Source: Morella rubra (lineage: Eukaryota; Streptophyta; Magnoliopsida; Fagales; Myricaceae). From it: a stretch of 64,000 nt of DNA. Positions 35,701 to 47,499 of this stretch are shown piece by piece. The position numbers were made by a program, and so were the translations under genes. The notes below the pieces were generated by a model. That model did no database searches, was not told where the DNA came from, and saw only the letters and a program-made list of their open reading frames with translations. The stretch is taken from NCBI GenBank assembly GCA_003952965.2, contig RXIC02000102.1, positions 1-64,000 of the forward strand, read 5' to 3'. Position 1 is the stretch's first letter; each line of letters opens with the position of its first letter.

Positions 35701-37530
35701 TACTTGGCCTTGTTTATGCAGTGGTGACTCCCATTTTGCTTCCTTTCATCATAGTATTCTTTGGCCTGGCATACGTTGTTTATCGTCATCAGGTAAAATT
35801 TGCCCTTGGTCCAACAATAGGGTTTTGGGATTTCTTCAATGTTATTATATGTTGGTAATATAGCATCAGTGATAATATATTTACGATTGATTGTTAGAGA
35901 TTGCTTTGATGTAATTTCTGCGTCATCCTTTTCCTCCTCAACTAATGATCTGCTAGTCAAAAGTTATTGAAATTCACAAAATGTGTTCTACTAAGAAAAG
36001 AGATCTTATGTACATTATTAAGCCTTGTTCCAGTCTTCTACCAAGAAAAAGTACTAAAAGTAGATTGTGGATCCCTTTTTAAATCACCACCTGTGAACTA
36101 CAAACACTGTTTATCCATTTGGATCTTCGTGTTAATATATGCTTTCCATAGATTAGTGCTAGTATACTTTCTTCTAGAGATTCAGTTATTCACTTTGAGA
36201 GGTCTTTATTTGGCACGGGGTGCTATTTGGCCCATGGTCATTTGTTTTCCCCAATTCATAGTTTTGTCCAATTTATGTCAAAAACTTGATTAGTGCATTT
36301 TAAGACTTTTGTTTATAAGACTTTGTTCTTGGATGCCGAGATTCATCATCTGTAGTAGCAACATTTTTCCTTACTTTGTGGATGCTGGTGTCGAATGACA
36401 AGCTGTAAAGATCAGAAATGGTTGCAACTATTAGTTCTTTGACCCTTCAAGCTTCTTGTGATTGGTGTTTACTTGTCTTTTATTTGAAGTGCTAGTGATA
36501 TGATCATTTGGTGGAGTTGATTTATAGCTTATTTCACAAATAGAACTTTCTTAAGAAATCAGGATGTCGTAATCTTGACAAACTTCCAAGTGTATAATAT
36601 TAGCTGCACTAAGCCTAGTGTAGGCTTTTCTTCGACCTGTCTTTTCTTTAATTTGTTGCTGGGGGGGAATTTATGTCCACAAGAAGTTTGAACTTTGCAC
36701 TCATGACGCTCTGGTATGCATCTGCAGATTATAAATGTATACAATCAGGAGTATGAGAGTGCTGCCGCATTCTGGCCTGATGTCCATGTACGCATAATAG
36801 TTGCCCTAATTGTGTCGCAGTTGCTGGTTATGGGATTATTAAGTACAAAACAAGCAGCTCAGTCAACTCCATTGCTCATTGCACTCCCAGTGTTGACCAT
36901 ATCGTTTCATTTTTTCTGCAAGGGACGTTATGAACCTGCTTTTATTAGATATCCGTTGCAGGTTTGTGGATTTGTACTTTGATTGGTTGCAGCTGGACTT
37001 GCAGTGTTTCGTACTTACTGCTGCTTCTGCACACTGTTTTCTTTTCTTCCATACACCAAAAACACTCTTAGCTAGCTAATCTTTTACTACAGATTGATCA
37101 GAATTTTACTGGTGCTCTCCTTGGCTTACTGTTCTTGCTTTTTATCGTTTGTTAGGCATTTGTTTGCCCTGCTGAATTGTTTTAATTTAAAATAAACTCA
37201 TCTCTTGCTTTTTGCCTCTTCCTCCAATACTGCTAAGTCCAGTTTCAATTTGGTATGTACTTTCAGGAAGCAATGATGAAAGATACCTTGGAACGTGCAA
37301 AAGAGCCAAACATGAACTTGAAAGGCTTCCTTCAAAATGCATACATGCACCCAGTTTTCAACAGCGGAGATGACAGTGAGAGTGATGCAGCTTCAGAAAA
37401 TGGGGATCAGGAACCTAGGCTTGTCCCAACCAAACGCCAATCTAGAAGGAATACACCATTGCCGAGCAAACATAGTGGTTCAGTCTCAACCCTTCCTGAA
37501 GCTGTTCAGGATCATGCACTGCTTTTATAG
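29729..37530 (+). CDS. OSCA1-clade hyperosmolality-gated calcium channel
   Basis: Plasma-membrane, mechanosensitive, calcium-permeable channel of the OSCA/TMEM63 family (ERD4/CSC1-like), most like Arabidopsis At3g21620 and At4g15430. Coding exons: 29729-30042, 30297-30443, 30985-31120, 32110-32211, 32963-33082, 33220-33300, 33717-34057, 34733-34978, 35468-35792, 36728-36961, 37267-37530; total 769 aa, the usual length, with no frame lesion. It opens with MATLKDIEVAAAINILSA and the first membrane helix. Conserved blocks follow in order: LDHAGL-type PELIDHAGLDSAVYLRIY, VPVNWTN, RRPDQFTVLVRNVPPD, SIMPAAFVSFKTRWGAAVCAQ, WAPEPRDVYWDNLAIPYVSL, FLPGIALKIFLIFLPSILM, the pore-lining IPMKATFFITYIMVDGWAG, GFNTGEPQIQLYFLLGLVYA and CKGRYEPAFIRYPLQEAMM. 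The C-terminal tail is acidic then basic and likely cytosolic. The stop codon at 37,528-37,530 follows HALLL. Call is firm; subfamily member number is not assigned. Confidence 0.95.
33430..33588. mobile_element. MITE in an OSCA intron (CAAAATTTTG family)
   Basis: It lies in the intron 33,301-33,716. The right end GCCAAAATTTTGGCACTC then AAACACCA, and internal runs GTGAAAAAGTGAAGA and TTGAATGAAT, match the MITE at 56,672-56,848. The left end is less clear. It is non-coding. Confidence 0.55.
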
Positions 37531-38471
37531 TATGATTGTGGACGCTTCTTTCACTGTATATGTTACCTCGGGAGGTTAAGAATAGGCAGTTTTAGTTCAG
37601 CCTCCTGCAAGCAAGATAGAGAAAAAGGGAGAAACACGGTATACATGGGTTTTCTACTCCTAGCACCTGCTGGGCTTTTAGTTTTGGTTGAAATTGAACT
37701 TTACGAAGTGCTGATTAGAGAGGAGAATTTAGACACCTTTTGTGATAATTGAACGCTTGTTGTAGTACACGTCTTTACACGGTTAGTTGACATTTCTAAG
37801 ATGGAAAATTTTTTATTCCCACTGTTCAAGAGTCCTTGTTGCTAAGCCTCACTATGTCGATTTTCTTCTTCTTCTGAATTTCGGTTGTTTTTTTTAAGGA
37901 TTATTTAACCTTGGAAATGAATGTCATTCGAGGAAAGAAATACCTCTCATCAGAAAATACCCCCCCTCCCGGCTGTAACTTGTAAAGTGATCTGAATGCT
38001 CTATCCAGAGGCTTTGCATATATTCAAAGATTGAAAAGGGTGAAAAAAGAGGGGAAAAGTCATTTTGATATTTTCTTGCTGGGCAAACATTCCCTCAACT
38101 TGCTTATTAAAAAAAAAAGGGAAATTCCCTCAACTTGTCATATCTTTGCATGGAAGCGTAGATTTTGCATCAAATAAAGAGGAATACAAATAAAACAAGC
38201 GTTTGTGCCAGAGCTTCTTCCGTATTCCAATTTTTTTTAATAATATAATATAATCTCCAATACTGGTATACGTATATAATTGTCTCATGCTTTTTATTAT
38301 GGGAATATCGGTTCGGTAGGGAGTCGGACGCCTAAGCCGAAGTCATTCCAACGCATCTTCTGGGCCCATCGTTTTCCTGGAAGGTGGACTAATCGAACTC
38401 TCTCCCCAATTTCAGAGAGGAGAGAGGGAGAAAGTGTGAGAGAGGTTCGTAGGGGTATCGGGATTGGTTAG
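37531..38471. other. intergenic: OSCA 3' flank and DUF212 gene promoter
   Basis: It contains the OSCA 3' untranslated region and an AT-rich stretch. TATATAAT at 38,273-38,280, about 190 bases before the next ATG, is a good TATA-box candidate for the DUF212 gene. The leader after it is GA-rich (38,400-38,450). Confidence 0.55.
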
Positions 38472-41172
38472 ATGGACGAGGTGATGACAGTAGCGGATGC
38501 GACAGCAGGCAGCAGAACGACATCCTCGTCTTTCTCAACAACGGCAACGCCAACCTCCTGGCTCCCTTGGAACCTCCCTCTCCTCTCGGCCTTACTCGCC
38601 TGCGCTCTCGCTCAGTTCCTCAAGCTCTTTACCACATGGTCCTGACGATCCCTCTGTCTCTGTTTCTTAATTTCGAGGTTTTTCTTTTGACAATTCACAA
38701 CAATAAATTGCTATATTAGTTAGTAGCTTTGAGATCTCAGATTATTGTTTTTGTAGTGCTTTACATATTGGGATAGTTTGATCTTAGTCAGTAATGAACG
38801 AAATTTATCGATCAATTTTATCTCTTATTTTAATGGAGGTGGTGTTTCCAAATCAAAATTTTGAGAATGTTCTAAAGATTGAGAAGGATTAGAATTTTAT
38901 TGATTTTTGAGAGAAAGTAAAAAAAAAAAAAAATTTAGTGGAGTTATGATGACAACAATTAAAATTTTAATTTACAAACACAACTTTAAGAAAAGGTTAT
39001 TGATGGGTTCCTTCGGTAACTGCAAAACCACAATTTGTTCTTTTGTTTTATTTGTTAATTTGGCTTATTTAACCACAATTATATAAATGTATGCAAGTTT
39101 GTAGTCTTTTCCCTTGAAGTTTGTGAGTTTTCTTTTAAAATAATTCCTCACATTGTTTGCTAAGTGGGATTTAATTGCTGTTTACAACGACGAAATTGTA
39201 TAATCATGGTCTTCGATCGTGTAATAATAGGACCATTTTTATTTTGGAATAAAAGCCAAGTTTATTTGTCTAGATGCTCAGGTATAAAGAGAAGAGATGG
39301 GATTCTAAAAGGATACTTGATTCCGGGGGAATGCCTTCGTCCCATTCTGCAACCGTGACAGCTCTAGCAGCGGCCATTGCTCTCCAAGATGGAGCAGGTG
39401 GACCGGCTTTCGCTGTTGCACTGGTCTTGGCGTGTGTTGTATGTACTTCCTTACCATTTCCTTCATCCTTTTTTATGGTCTTGTCCTCTAAATGCCTCAT
39501 TTCCTAATTATTATGTAATATTGGTCACTAAGATTACCTGAGTGTTCACTTATTAGGAAGGTGGCGACCATTAGCATAAGCTCACTCGGAGGCTTGTTGT
39601 TTGTGAATGAAGGATATCAGGGATCTGGGTTTCATCAGTAGTTGAATTCCTGCAAAAGGCTGTTATTTTGCTTTCAACTATAATTGCTGCATGCTTCTAA
39701 CCCACCTTTGTCTCAGAGGAGTATTAACTTTGAGATTAAATAGTGCTTTATTAACTTTGAGTCTTGAGATTAAATAGCGCTTTTTTCAGGTTGCATACAG
39801 GCAGTCTAAAATGTCTCTGAAATAATTGAACCACAATGCTTTAAAGGTCGTTGGTTGGTGTGGTCATGAATGTTCTTACTTTTGTATAGTTAATACTGAT
39901 TGTTTTGGGATTCGGTTGACTGTGGAAATGCTACTGTACAGTATCTGTACAAGATATGTGTGCTTGATTGTTTCAATATGTGTGCTTGATTGTTTCAATA
40001 TGTTTGCAGGTGATGTATGATGCCTCAGGGGTAAGACTTCATGCAGGTCGTCAGGCTGGAGTAAGTTGTTCTTGATATGAACCTTGATTGCTTCTACTTT
40101 ATTGCACTTGCAGGGACATCCCTTTCATTATTATTATTTTCTTTCTGGTAATGCTTTATGTGATTGTTGTATGGTTGCCCTCGCAGTTGCTGAATCAAAT
40201 TGTGTGTGAGCTTCCTCCAGAACATCCTTTATCCAACATAAGACCGCTACGTGATTCCCTTGGGCATACTCCACTTCAGGTCCATTTTCAATCTTGCGAC
40301 TTAATTTTCGTTTCCTCTGTTTCTCTGGTCTATATCTGTCTCTGGGGCGTCCATGATTCGTTTAAAATCCTATCACTTATAGGGCGTAGATGTTTGACCC
40401 AATGCATTATGCTGTATGCAATCTATTGAACCTTTTTTTAACCTTTGGCAACAGAGTGGATTGAGAATTTGACTTCTCAGTTGCAGATAGAGAGAGGACA
40501 GAAAAAGAAAACTAACACACACACTTCAAACAGTGGCTGACTAAGCTGGGTGAAAACTTGAAATTAATAGGTAAATACGATGTTCAATGCTTCGCCCATG
40601 CAGTACCATTACAATCCCAAGATGAGAATGGTTCTTCAGATTCCCGCATTGTACAATAGCAAGAGGGAGCTATTATTTTCAACTGAGGGAAGAAAAAACA
40701 CAGAATTGGCTCTCAGAAAATGAACTTAGTCTTCCGAAACTCATGTTTGTGCACAAATCATTTCCTGCTTTCCAGTAGCCAATCTCTCATCATGCTTACT
40801 TATTCAAGAATTTCCAGGAAATTCTCTCTCTCTCTCTCAGTAAGCCGTGTACAAAAGAAAACTCTGGAATATTGTTTGGCATATGTTTCACCATTCATAT
40901 AACGGCCTTTGGTTTGTACTCTCCATGTAAGGCCTGAGAGCATTTGTTGTTGGTCATATTTGATTCATAGAAGAGTAAGCTTACAGTATCTTGCTCACAT
41001 GCGCATGTAAAGTACTACTAGAGTTGGATGACATTTTGTTACGAGGAGTTGGTTCTTCCATAAATATATTGATCTGTAGAGATTACCACTCGTTTTATTT
41101 GGTCCGGTACAGGTTGTTGCTGGTGCTGTGTTGGGATGCATGGTTGCTTATCTGATGAGAAACTCCAATTAG
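38472..41172 (+). CDS. DUF212 membrane protein (acid phosphatase/vanadium-haloperoxidase-related)
   Basis: Small integral membrane protein of the DUF212 family, related to PAP2/vanadium-dependent haloperoxidases; closest Arabidopsis relative by memory is At3g21610. Exons: 38472-38638, 39282-39438, 40010-40060, 40187-40279, 41113-41172; 175 aa in a consistent frame. The N-terminal 30 residues are S/T-rich and may be a disordered or targeting segment. A hydrophobic helix (LPLLSALLACALAQFLKLF) precedes KRWDSKRILDSGGMPSSHSA, the family signature with the phosphatase-like PSSHS motif; a second helix follows. The C-terminal part holds LRDSLGHTPLQVVAGAVLG, with the conserved GHT. The biochemical activity of plant members is not established. 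The 834-base last intron (40,280-41,112) is noncoding. Confidence 0.88.
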
Positions 41173-41314
41173 GATATCAAATCACCATTAGTTTTCTCTT
41201 ATTTCAAGTTTGGATTCATGTAAACTACTTACTTGTAATGTGATACTCTTGGAGTGCAATTACATTTCGTGGAATCTTATTCAGCTATAGCCTTCGGATT
41301 CCTCTTTAATTATT

Positions 41315-41757
41315 GGGCAAAAGTCATTGTTCGTCCCGTAATTATAGTGCAATATCAACTTCGATCCCTCAATTATCAAAACGGCAATTTACGTCCTTTA
41401 ACTTTTGAAAGTTTTCAATGTACGCCTATCCGTCTAAATTAGGTTTTAAGTCAGACGAAAAAATATGCAAAAAGATTAAAATGCCCCTCCAATACAAAAT
41501 TACTACAAATATTTTAAAAAAATTATTAAAAATAAAAAATAATATTTTTTTAAAAAAAAGTTAATGTTTTAAAATAAAACTATCTAAACTCTATTTCAGT
41601 AATTTTTTTAATTTTTATATTTTTAAAAATTTTATCTTAGAGGAGTATTTTGGTCATTTTATATGTTTTTCCGTCTAGAACTTAATTCGAACAAGGAACT
41701 TATGGAGTCGAGATTAATTTTCTCCTACAGTTATGAGGCGATCTATGGCTTTTCCCC
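41315..41757. mobile_element. MULE-like MITE
   Basis: The left end GGGCAAAAGTCATTGTTCGTC pairs imperfectly with the complement of the right end, GGGGAAAAGCCATAGATCGCC. The two halves are related as inverted repeats over about 150 bases each (for example CGTCCCGTAATTATAG with CGCCTCATAACTGTAG, and CCGTCTAAATTAGGTT with CCGTCTAGAACTTAAT on opposite sides). An AT-rich centre separates them. No clear 9-bp target duplication was found, so the boundary is approximate. No coding content. Confidence 0.55.
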
Positions 41758-42409
41758 TTTTTAACTCTTCTTTTTGTACTTCATCCAGCATAATGCATAG
41801 GGAGTGCAGCGGCTGTATAGGAATCCATTAGCTTCTATCATTCTCTTTACGATTATATCAATATTTGGATTAAGTTGTTATAGTTGAAGAATGTTATTAC
41901 TCTAGAATGTGGAGTCACAGATTTTTATGTACTATTATTACCAGGATGGGATTTAATAAACTCTGAACACTTTTTGGCCCTTCACATATAAAACGCAGAA
42001 ATGCTTACTAAAATTGAAAGTAACGGGGAGAATCGTAAAAGAACAAACGAAAAAACATTTTCATTTTTCTTGTGCTCTCACATACGCGAAATCCACGTCA
42101 AAACTTCATTAAAATGGGAAATACGCTACTGTGCGCGTCCCTTTTTATTCTTTTTTTCTTTCTTCGAGTAAGGTAACTGAGAAAACTTTATGGACACCCG
42201 GATGAAAACTTCATTGGTCTTAGAGAAGCTTTCTCCCACGTATAGTTATGTTTGTTTAATAGTCTGGAAAACGTTTTCCTAATCCAAACAAGATATTTTC
42301 ACACAAAAAATATTTCAATCTTCAATAAATTTTTTTATTTAATTATTAACGTCAATTTCTATAAAAAAACAACACTAACATTTTAAAATTTTTTATGAAA
42401 TCTCCAAAT

Positions 42410-42856
42410 TAGAGCTGAGTAGCGATGGAATCGGTGCTGGTTTGGTTGCCGATAACAGTAAAAGGTAACTGGCCAATTTTGGCCAAAATATAGAGAGAGA
42501 GAGAGGGGGAACGTCAGAAAGCTGAAGGAGTAGAGAGAGAGAGAGAGGAGGCGCGGGGCCAGCAGGGTAGAGAAAATGGGAGAGAGCCAGAGAGGCAAGA
42601 GAGGGCAGAGGAGGGCACATGGGGATGGGGTATTGGGAGAGAGGCGAGAGAAGGGTTAGAGTTAATAACCCTAACCCTAAAACGACTCCCTTAAAGAGAA
42701 CGATGCTTTTTTTCCCTCTATAACAAATAAAACGACGTGTTGTTTTTATTATAAAAAAAATTGTAAACGGTGACCGCAGGTGTCAGAACCAGGAACTACC
42801 GGTTGGCGGTTCCTGGTGGCTAATGATGGTGATCGGCGGTGGTTTGCACAGCCCTA
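42410..42856. mobile_element. hAT MITE
   Basis: The left end TAGAGCTGAGTAGCG and the right-end complement TAGGGCTGTGCAAACC are hAT-type termini, like those of the element at 17,149. The interior has GA-rich tracts (42,490-42,550) and, at the right, paired GGTTCCTGGT/ACCAGGAACT motifs. The 8-bp target duplication is not convincing. No coding content. Confidence 0.6.
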
Positions 42857-43432
42857 AAATTTGAAATATTCTTTTTAAACAAATTTTTTTATAAAATGTG
42901 TTCGGTGATCTTGGATTTTTCATCTCAAAAGCTAACTTAAGAAATGAGAGACTTTTACCCGCGTTTGTCCCTCCGTAACCGATTTGGGACTAACCCAACA
43001 AAATTGAGGAGGAATGAATTTCAGGTAATGTGTTCAGCGTGAATGGAAATTACGTGTTCTTCTAATTGTACAAAAAATTACGTGTTCTTTCTTAAGACAT
43101 TCTAAGTGCTACGGCTATTTATTAAATCTCCAGGGAAACAATAATTATAATAAAGAAGAAGACTTGTATTTACAAGCACCAATTAATGGCCTTCAATCCA
43201 TACGTTTTCGGCTAACTTTAATTGGTTTTGTAAAAACCTCAGAAATTGAAAGACCAGACAGGGAGTTTCTTGGCTCTCGTTGTTTTGCATGTTAACGCTT
43301 CACTCTCACTTCAAAGCCGTTCAATTCAATTCAATTCTCTGTCTCTGTTTCTGTTTCTGTAAGCTACTCTCTCTCTCACTGGCGCACATACACTGTCCTT
43401 TTCATACTGCAGGTGAACGCTAGGACTAATCC

Positions 43433-46400
43433 ATGACAAAGAAGAGAGCATCATCGCCTATACGCCACCTGTTGAGGTTGTGCTCAAAGCTGATAATCTT
43501 TCTCTTTGTCCTAGTTTGTCTAGTGGCTTTTCCCAGGTTGCACTCGCAGTCCAAGCCCCAAACACCAGTTTTTACCTCTCAAAGTCGTCGTACATTACGT
43601 GATCATCATGTTCAGTTTGAGGGCCCTCCAAAGATTGCTTTCCTCTTCCTCGTCCGCCAAGACCTTCCTCTTGATTTTGTCTGGGATATCTTCTTCAAGG
43701 TTTCTATCGCCTAAACTTCAAATGTGCGTGATTAAACTCTAGTAGCAACAGGGAAAACGAAAATCTGCTTATGCATCTTTAGATAAATCGATATTAAAGA
43801 AACACCCTTATGGGTTGTGGTCAGAACTGCTACAAGAATATAAAACCAATCTAGAGACATACGACAGTAAGAATGTTTGTGTGTGTGTCTTTAGAGTTTC
43901 AGAATAAACCATTTACACAGACAGAGATGGTCTGATATGTTTGTTTTGATTTGGATTTTTGGAGCCCTTTTACAGGGTGGTGTTACGGCAAATTTCTCGA
44001 TTTATGTTCATTCAGAGCCGGGTTTTGTGTTCAATGAGACGACAAGAAGTTCATCATTCTTTTATGGCCGACAGTTAAACAATAGCGTTCAGGTATTTCC
44101 TCTATCTAATTTGCTTTTTCCAACCAACAAGAACTTGCTCAGGTTTTGATCTGAATCTTGCTTTCCCTCAATTTGGTTGCCAATAAAATGAAATAGCAGA
44201 AAACAAGTTCAATAAAATGAAATAGCAGAAAACAAGTTTTTTGTCTTCTGCATTTTACTTGAGAAATTGATCGGCCTCAACTGAATTATTTTTTTCTCGC
44301 AAAAAAAAGTCCAGATTTTTTGTTCTGGCCTGAATTTTCTTCGAATCCACATGGTTCCAAAACCTACTCATGCTCAAATTGATTTGGATATTCATCTGGC
44401 AGGTTGTATGGGGAGAATTGACTATGATAGAAGCAGTGCCGTTGTCGCTAAAAAATGCTCTTAATGATCCAGCCAATGAGAGATTTGTTCTTCTCTCTGA
44501 CAGGTTGAATCCAATTTTTCTAATTCCTGTGTGTTGGATGCTCCATTGCTAATGCTTCTGGTTTGTGGTTTGAGCTAAGCTCTTGATCTACTTTTTATAA
44601 ACCGATTTGTCTATTTTTCCTAGTGAAACAAGGGACCAGCAAATAACATTTTTGTTTGTTGAGCATCTGCATTTTAATCTTATTATTCATTGATTGATTT
44701 GCAGCTGTATCCCTCTGCACAATTTCATTTACACCTACAACAGCTCGATGTCTTCTCAAAAGAGTTTTGTGGACAGGTAGTAGGAAGATATATTATGTAG
44801 CAGAGAAAAATTGCTCATATTTTCTCCTAAACTCGTCATGCAAATTTGCAAGAAAGAGTAGTAAAGCTATAAATTTTGTGTAATCTGTGTGACCCCTGTT
44901 ACAGCTTTCTTGATGTTAAAGACAAGCGTTACCATCCCAAGATGTCACCAACTATACCAAAGGAGAAATGGAGAAAAGGATCCCAGGTTTGTATCTTCCC
45001 TTTCCCTTTCGGTTTAGTTTTTACTTTTTTTGTCACTTGTGACAGTAAATGCATAGGCATTGCAAAGAGCTGCAAATTTCTTTAGTTTATTAGTTTTGAC
45101 ATTCAGTATCAATGTTGTGCCTAATAAATGCTACTTCATTTAAGTTGCTTGAGTTGATTCAACACTTGCTAAAATTTTTTTGGCAGCATTCTTTATGCCC
45201 AATCCTTTACCCAACTTGCCAGAAATCTCTTGGTTATATTGCTTTTCCTAGTTAAGTGATTTGTAAACCATTACACTGAGTTTTTGTGGATTTTAATCTC
45301 AGTGGATCACTTTGATTGGAAGACATGCAGAAATTGTCGCGGATGATGAAATCATTTTTCCTGTATTCAGGTAATTCTGCAAGGTATGCAGGAAAACTCC
45401 TTGATCGGCCTATTTCATATGGTTTTCAATCTTTACCAAAGAATTTCTCTAACACGGTCTATGCCTACTTTATCAGGAAATTTCTAACCCCAATTGGGGA
45501 CAAATTACATTTTATTGATTTCCTAACTTTTTCAGCGATGTGCAGCTATAGACTTAACCAAGAGAAGGCAACTTCTGCAACTTCTTGTAAGTGAATACTG
45601 TATTGCAGTTTTTCAGATGGAAAAAATGTGATGATTCTTCCTCTTGCCTTTTGGAAATGCATAGCACTAGAAATGCCCTTCATGTCTGCAAACAGGATTT
45701 TGATAGCGGATTTACATTCCCGTGGCTGAAACTTAAGCATCACAGCTGTATCTCGGATGAACATTACGTGCAAGCATTACTTGCAGTAAGCAATTCATTT
45801 TCTTGTGTGTATCCCTGGATTTACAGTTTTTTTGCAATGTAGAGTAGACTTCTAGTACCGATCATTTCATTTCATCCAACAATGTTTGTTATCTGTGTTC
45901 GTTGTTACACAACAAGATGAGTGGGCTTGAAGAAGAACTTGAACGAAGGACATTGACCTACACCTCGTGGAATCACTCTGCCACGAGAAGGGACACAAGA
46001 TCTTGGCACCCACGTTCGATTATGCAGATGCAGACCCTCAAAAAATCAGAGAAATAAAGGTTATTCTTTGTGCCATGTTCAGTTAAATTTCTAGACACCA
46101 AACCACAATCCCTTAAAAGACAAATATTCCAAGTAATTCTGAATCTGCACTCGAGCATAAAGTTCCGGAAACAACATTCCTTGCAGTGCTTCTTTGAGTC
46201 CAATTGCTTATTTGCGGCTTATGACATGCTTCACTTGCATAGATGTTAACCAGTTATGACTCCATGCTTGTAATAGTAATTTGTTTATTCTCGGAATAAG
46301 AGTTCCCAGTTCTCTGGTTGTTCTTGACCCGTTTTCTACCATTTTCTTGCAGGATATCAACCATGTCCATTATGAGTCTTCAAACCGAACTGAACGGTGC

Positions 46401-46496
46401 CAAATCAGTTCGAAACCTGCTCCATGCTACTTCTTTGCAAGAAAGTTCACTCGTAGGGCGGGCATACGCCTTTTAAATGCGGGATTGGCTTTCTGA
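43433..46496 (+). pseudogene. GT14 (BC10-like) glycosyltransferase, disrupted
   Basis: Core-2/I-branching-type glycosyltransferase family (DUF266, BRITTLE CULM 10-like), Golgi type II membrane proteins tied to wall and arabinogalactan glycosylation. Exons: 43433-43699, 43976-44092, 44403-44503, 44705-44776, 44905-44986, 45303-45383, 45536-45586, 45696-45785, 45917-46059, 46353-46496; about 382 aa, normal for the family. Residues 22-35 (KLIIFLFVLVCLVAF) form the signal anchor. Family blocks: PPKIAFLFLV, FSIYVHSEPG, FVLLSDSCIPLHNF, KRYHPKMSPTIP, WRKGSQWITLIGRHAEIV, DEHYVQALLA, LERRTLTYTSWNHS, CYFFARKFTR. Two lesions appear: an in-frame TAA at 45,372-45,374, where the family has a lysine, and a one-base loss near 46,008-46,011, shown by exon length 143 and by the family motif continuing in another frame (FDYADADPQKIREIK). 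Splicing at 45,370 to avoid the TAA would shift the frame. All other exons are intact, so loss is recent or the sequence has errors. Confidence 0.8.
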
Positions 46497-46617
46497 TGGC
46501 ATTCATGCATTGTGAAAACAGCCACACTTAAAAGGATGACCTCATTTACCTGGCAAAGAAAAAGTAACAAGATACATTACTGCAGTTTTGTGGAGTAGCC
46601 ACTGCAGTTTTGTGCAG

Positions 46618-47290
46618 TTTTTTTTTTTTTTTTTGTAATCAAGACAATTTTATTGAGTGCATAGAGAATTACAGCTGAAAATTTACATAAAAATGACCCA
46701 AATGGCCAACAAGAAGTCTAGGGGCCAAAGCCTATAAAAGAGGATGCAAGGTCTTTGAAAGCGGGGAGACCCGCAGTAAAGGGGCCCGAAAGGCCCGTGA
46801 CAAGTAACAAACATTACGCAAAGCAATGGCGACTACAGCAGAGAAAGGACGGACGTAGCGTCCATCCTGCTCCCTCAAAGCACTTCCTACGCAAACACTA
46901 GCTATAACAACTACACAGACACACACTATAGGTAAGCCCAAAAGGGCGGATAGCTAACAAAGGCAGCGGACTAAAACGAGAAGGCACTGGCCAGAGCTTA
47001 ACTGGAGAAGTTGGTGGCAGAGGCGGCGCGTGGTGGTGATCGGAGGAGGTCCACAGCCTAGAGGGGAGGACAAGAGCCTCAAAGGGCGGTCCTGGGAAGA
47101 GAGGCAAGTCATGGGAGGCGAAGGAGCCATATGCTTTGGCTAGAGTGCTCGGCGCATGAGATTCACACGTACTGCGTGGGGCATATGAATCTACATGCGC
47201 CGGAAACACATCGCTACGTAGATCGAGGCCGTCGAAGCTTGTCGGAATCCACCGTCAGCCGCTCGTGTGCCACCTGCAAAAAAAAAAAAA
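46618..47290 (-). mobile_element. 3' end of a non-LTR retroelement or retrocopy
   Basis: Read on the - strand, the segment ends with CTATGCACTCAATAAAATTG, including an AATAAA signal, then GTCTTGATTAC and a poly-A tail (the T run 46,618-46,634). This is the layout of a poly-adenylated retroposed copy, as in plant L1 LINEs. The body is GC-rich compared with its surroundings. No reverse transcriptase was recognised in this part, and the 5' limit (about 47,290, near a second A run) is uncertain. A target-site duplication was not found. Confidence 0.5.
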
Positions 47291-47499
47291 AAACCAACCA
47301 CAACCACTGGCCAGTAAAACCAGAGAGGAGGAGAGGGAGGAGGAAAAAACGGGAAAGAAGGAGCTCCCACCCTCCTCCAGGGAGGCGTTGGGTTCAGGGA
47401 TGCATAGAGAGTTTAGAGAGAGTATTTGGACAAAAGTTGTTAATTTTAGAAGATTACCATATGTTAGTTAAAGCTGTTGTACAATGACAACAAACGCAT

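Larger units (their letters stand above)
41173..43432. other. intergenic with two MITEs
   Basis: The DUF212 gene 3' flank, a MULE-like MITE (41,315-41,757), a hAT MITE (42,410-42,856), and the leader of the glycosyltransferase gene. The leader has a C/T-rich patch (43,320-43,380) typical of plant core promoters. Confidence 0.6.

Noticed and set aside
45316-45594. Alternative reading through the glycosyltransferase exon region
   Set aside because: It is a shadow in another frame and shows none of the GT14 motifs.
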